Shown here piece by piece: positions 61,229 through 64,000 of a DNA stretch of 64,000 bases (position 1 is its first letter; each line of letters starts with the position of its first letter). Location: NCBI RefSeq assembly GCF_014243345.1, contig NZ_JACLZF010000002.1:620001-684000 (forward strand), in the 5' to 3' direction. The translations under genes and the position numbers were made by a program. The stretch is from Robiginitalea sp. SC105. GTDB taxonomy: Bacteria > Bacteroidota > Bacteroidia > Flavobacteriales > Flavobacteriaceae. A model generated the notes under the pieces. The model was not told where the DNA came from and did no database searches. It saw only the letters and a list, made by a program, of their open reading frames with translations.

Positions 61229-61792
61229 ATGAAGAGTAAGCTGAAGGTAGTAATCGTTGATGATGAAAACCGGGCGATCAATCGGCTTAAAATACTTATA
61301 AGGTACATCGATGACCTGGAGTGTATAGGTGGCTTTCAGCGTCCTGAAGAAGCTCTGTCTTTTATATCAAAAACGAATCCTGAATTAGCTTTCGTTGATG
61401 TTGAGATGCCCCATATGGATGGGATCCATTTGGCACAAAAAATTAATTCACTTGGGGTTAAGACTAAGGTTGTTTTTGTAACGGCTCATAAGGATTATGC
61501 CATTGAAGCGATTAATATTTCTGCTTTTGGATATCTGGTCAAACCAGTCGGACTCGATAAACTCAAGAATACGGTATTACGATATTTGGATGAGAAGAAG
61601 TTGGCATTCACCGAAAGGGAATTGGAAATTATCGAACTTCTTCAAAAAGGAGATAGCAGTGCCCTGATTGCTCAGAAACTACATCTTAGCAAGCACACGA
61701 TTGATACGCATAGACGACGCATGCTTTCCAAAGCAGGTTGCAAAAACACAGCAGAACTTATCGCCTATGCGCTAAGTGGTGCAAGCAATTGA
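61229..61792 (+). CDS. LuxR-type response regulator
   Basis: The protein has 187 residues from ATG 61229 (MKSKLKVVIVDDENRAINRL). Receiver domain with D11/D12, phosphoacceptor D57 (LAFVDVEMPHMDG), T/K at VFVTAHKD and GYLVKPV. Output is a LuxR-type HTH (~130-185: FTERELEIIELLQKGDSSAL, LSKHTIDTHRRRMLSKAG). Cognate to the kinase upstream; an alternative ATG at 61172 overlaps its stop codon. The typical LytS partner has a LytTR output, so the LuxR-type output is notable. Confidence 0.85.
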   Translation: MKSKLKVVIVDDENRAINRLKILIRYIDDLECIGGFQRPEEALSFISKTNPELAFVDVEMPHMDGIHLAQKINSLGVKTKVVFVTAHKDYAIEAINISAFGYLVKPVGLDKLKNTVLRYLDEKKLAFTERELEIIELLQKGDSSALIAQKLHLSKHTIDTHRRRMLSKAGCKNTAELIAYALSGASN

Positions 61793-61930
61793 GTAATGAA
61801 AATACTCAGTTGTTATGTCCAAGATTACCAGTAGATAGTGAATACTCTCCAATAGGGGGCTTTTAGATTTGATAGAATTCAAGGCACAAAAAAGTGTTTT
61901 GAAAGTTATGTTTAATCTAAATACCACCTC

Positions 61931-63121
61931 ATGAAAAAGCATTTACAAAAAAGTACCTGGGCTGCTTTGCTGGGTTTATTACTCATTTTTAGTTCCTGTC
62001 AAAAGGACTACGGAGATGACATGACCGCTGAGAATGAATTGCGTGGGATTCCACTCATAAGCGATGGCGCTAATCTCGGAAATGGCAACTTTTACTTCTT
62101 ACCACCTATGGTGCCTAGTCCAACAACCAGTGGGATATTTGACGCGGATCAAAGTCCGGAGGTAAGGATTATTGTATTGGATAATGGGGTTCCCACAGAG
62201 ACTCCTCTGGCAACGTTTGATCTTAATAGCGGGCTGGTCGTGAGCCTGGAGGAGGAACATTACCGTGTTAATTGGAGTTTACGCGATTATGAGCTTGACC
62301 CGCAGGTAACCTATCGAATCGAAATACAGGTTTCAAATTTAGTCCTTGGATTTGCGGATGTGGATATAGTAGCTAATGGAAGTGAACTTAAGAATGTAGA
62401 CACCAATGAATATATCCCATTAACGGATAACCGTACGCTATCAATAAAGTTTCGCATTGAGGAAGGTGCATTAGCCAACAGTATTAATGAACTACATCGT
62501 TTGGCCTGGTACCCCTTTAATGGGAACGCAGATGATGAATCAGGCTATGGAAACCACGGAACTGTCTTCGGGGCGGCACTTGCCACGGATCGGTTTGGAT
62601 TTTCCAATAGCGCCTATTCATTTGATGGAATGGATGACTTCATCCAAGTGCCGTCAGCTTCTCAGAATCTTTTTACGAGTAGTGATTGGACTGTTTCCGT
62701 TTGGTTTTTGAGTACAACGACAGAGGAGGCAGTGATTTGGAATAAACGCAATACAAGTAGTTGCGGTTCCGCCTCTGGTCCAACAACAGGTTTTGCGCAG
62801 ACCAATTTGGCCAATGGAAACACATTTACAGGATTCGCGAGATCATCCGGGGAATACAGGCTTTATTCTCAAGGTTCGGTCAGTGACGGATTATGGAACA
62901 ATGGCGTAATGGTTCGTGAGGGAAATACGCTCTCATTGTATCTAAACGGAAATTTGGAGCAAACCATGACAATTGCTGCTGGTGCAGATTTTACGACCAC
63001 TCTGGATTTGTTCATAGGCAAGACAATCTATTGCAGTGGGGAACACTTTGAAGGAAAGATCGATGACTTTGCCATCTATGATGTGGCATTGACGCCAGAT
63101 TTGATCAATCAAATCCTGTAA
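61931..63121 (+). CDS. lipoprotein with LamG/concanavalin-like domain
   Basis: The protein has 396 residues. Lipoprotein signal WAALLGLLLIFSSC followed by QKDYGDD. After an N-terminal DUF-like beta domain (~30-180: YRIEIQVSNLVLGFADVDIV) the LamG-type domain begins at ~190 (LAWYPFNGNADDESGYGNHG, SYSFDGMDDFIQVP, DWTVSVWFLSTTT, KIDDFAIYDVALTPDLIN). Surface-attached carbohydrate- or protein-binding lipoprotein. It lies downstream of the two-component system and could be its target. Confidence 0.82.
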   Translation: MKKHLQKSTWAALLGLLLIFSSCQKDYGDDMTAENELRGIPLISDGANLGNGNFYFLPPMVPSPTTSGIFDADQSPEVRIIVLDNGVPTETPLATFDLNSGLVVSLEEEHYRVNWSLRDYELDPQVTYRIEIQVSNLVLGFADVDIVANGSELKNVDTNEYIPLTDNRTLSIKFRIEEGALANSINELHRLAWYPFNGNADDESGYGNHGTVFGAALATDRFGFSNSAYSFDGMDDFIQVPSASQNLFTSSDWTVSVWFLSTTTEEAVIWNKRNTSSCGSASGPTTGFAQTNLANGNTFTGFARSSGEYRLYSQGSVSDGLWNNGVMVREGNTLSLYLNGNLEQTMTIAAGADFTTTLDLFIGKTIYCSGEHFEGKIDDFAIYDVALTPDLINQIL

Positions 63122-63142
63122 GGATCAATTAGAGAGAATAAG

Positions 63143-63168
63143 AAGCCGGCAAATTGCCGGCTTTTTTA
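63143..63168 (+). terminator. hairpin terminator after LamG lipoprotein
   Basis: AAGCCGGCAA pairs with TTGCCGGCTT, then TTTTT. It lies 20 bp after the stop at 63121. Confidence 0.8.
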
Positions 63169-63172
63169 TAGT

Positions 63173-63525
63173 AATTGGAAGTACACGCCACGCCGAGTAA
63201 AAGAAAGAACATAGCATTAATAATCATTTTTTTACATTTCCTCTGAAGTCCGGGCAGGTTAAGATGAACTCTGTTGTTAATGTACGGATAGACAGAATTT
63301 AATATCCATAATTGGACCTTTAGCCTTGCCTTTTTACCATTCATGCGAAATACAATACGCTTTATCATACTCTGTAAACTATATACGGATAATATGCTTA
63401 TCTTCTCTATCGTAGAACGCTAATATCTCAAAATAAATCGCTGGTTTAGAAGTGGTTTCAATTTTGGATATAAATCCAGTAACATTACAGTCTGCATTAA
63501 AAATTGTCACTCTAAATTTTTTATC
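63173..63525. other. intergenic, no gene accepted
   Basis: A 79-codon minus frame (63129-63368) runs into the terminator and is not believed. TTTGGATATAAATCC near 63463 could hold part of a promoter for the next lipoprotein gene. No repeats seen. Confidence 0.4.
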
Positions 63526-64000
63526 ATGAAGAGAATTACAATTTCAATTTTGTCAATTTTTGGAATTCTCGCTAGTTGTAGCGATTCTGTATCCGACGAC
63601 TTTAAAGAAGTAAATGGTAACGTTGAGAACCGTAGACTACAGTCTATTTCTGCTATATCCGCAGGATATCCTGATGACGATAAATTCTTTTTGTTCACCT
63701 ATGATAGTAAGGACAGACTTACCTCATTTACTGATGGAGAAGAAACAGCTTTACTTCTTTACCAGGATGATAAACTCAGTAATCTTGCTGACTCCTATGG
63801 CAGTATTAGTGTGGAAGAATTATATGCTTCTCCTTACGACGCCTATAATACGGGACAAGTAGAGGAGTATGACAATAATGGTAATCCTAGGCTGCTTTCC
63901 TTTTTAGAAACCTATTATGATTACAATTTGGGCACTGACGTTCAGGAGCAATATACCTTAGAGATCTCTTATGACAATAAACCCAATCCATTCTATTTCA
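63526..64000 (+). CDS. lipoprotein, 3' end cut by window edge
   Basis: From ATG 63526: MKRITISILSIFGILASCSD, a lipoprotein signal (lipobox LASC), then DSVSDDFKEVNGNVENRRLQ and YD-type phrases (YDSKDRLTSFTDGEET, YDNNGNPRLLSFLETYYDYN). The pattern of short beta-strand phrases D-x-x-x-R/K-L resembles YD/RHS-like repeats of Bacteroidetes lipoproteins. Open to the end of the window. Confidence 0.75.
   Translation, partial: MKRITISILSIFGILASCSDSVSDDFKEVNGNVENRRLQSISAISAGYPDDDKFFLFTYDSKDRLTSFTDGEETALLLYQDDKLSNLADSYGSISVEELYASPYDAYNTGQVEEYDNNGNPRLLSFLETYYDYNLGTDVQEQYTLEISYDNKPNPFYF

Noticed and set aside
63129-63368. 79-codon minus frame with a lipobox-like LLLGVAC
   Set aside because: It ends inside the terminator hairpin of the LamG gene, has no promoter, and its upstream part is basic low-complexity sequence.
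1-64000. CRISPR arrays, rRNA operons and insertion sequence transposases
   Set aside because: I looked for regularly spaced repeats, 16S/23S-like sequence and DDE or serine/tyrosine recombinase motifs and saw none in the readable frames.

Overview
The window looks like a chromosome segment of a marine Flavobacteriaceae bacterium, possibly Robiginitalea- or Muricauda-like. This is an inference from gene content: DUF5916 and SusD/TonB-style envelope proteins, DUF6090 proteins, many Bacteroidetes-type lipoproteins, promoters resembling TAnnTTTG instead of Shine-Dalgarno-led starts, and a LytS-type kinase. Most of the first 41 kb is moderately GC-rich. The stretch from about 42 to 53.5 kb is clearly AT-rich, which suggests acquisition.

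Region 1 (1-19.8 kb) is a mosaic of envelope and metabolic genes: a DUF5916 CBM9-like barrel protein, an AraC regulator, a DUF418 membrane protein, a glycosyltransferase, a TonB-plug/TPR protein without a barrel, a phosphotriesterase-like protein, a BspA-type repeat lipoprotein and a DUF1080 protein. It also holds a tight four-gene operon of GNAT-like, Rieske oxygenase, unknown and GH3-type amide synthetase genes (15443 to 10947) that looks like an uncharacterised small-molecule pathway. Two dead gene remnants lie here: a frameshifted TlpA-like thioredoxin, and the last ~60 codons of nhaA.

Region 2 (about 20-41.7 kb, with outliers at 1-409, 1090 and 7130) is dominated by a dispersed family of DUF6090-type membrane proteins: nine intact or edge-truncated genes, one frameshifted chimera and four orphan 5' fragments. 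All share a nearly constant N-terminal module, conserved even at DNA level, and often a conserved ~40-nt leader; the C-terminal parts are unrelated to weakly related. Three orphan modules sit within 4-13 nt after stop codons. The layout suggests recombination that joins variable bodies to a constant promoter/TM module. Between them are a class III nucleotidyl cyclase, two TolB-like/TPR proteins, two small AraC/MBL genes and several small lipoproteins.

Region 3 (41.8-53.5 kb) is a defence island on the minus strand. One block is Vsr-like nuclease, m5C DNA methyltransferase, ParB-like protein, SNF2 helicase and DUF3883-like nuclease, all overlapping or abutting (48471 to 42040). The other is McrB and McrC preceded by an extra PD-(D/E)XK-like gene (53444 to 48571). 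A strong terminator and a 3' tRNA fragment (41851-41916) lie at its left border and may mark an integration site.

Region 4 (53.7-58.9 kb) carries mobile-element genes: an SF3/primase-type helicase overlapped by a GIY-YIG endonuclease, a DUF3871 protein, a Sak4-like RecA-fold ATPase and a small unknown. No integrase is visible. Region 5 (59-64 kb) returns to chromosomal-type genes: an FG-GAP-containing LytS-type kinase with a LuxR-type response regulator, a LamG-domain lipoprotein and a lipoprotein cut by the window edge.
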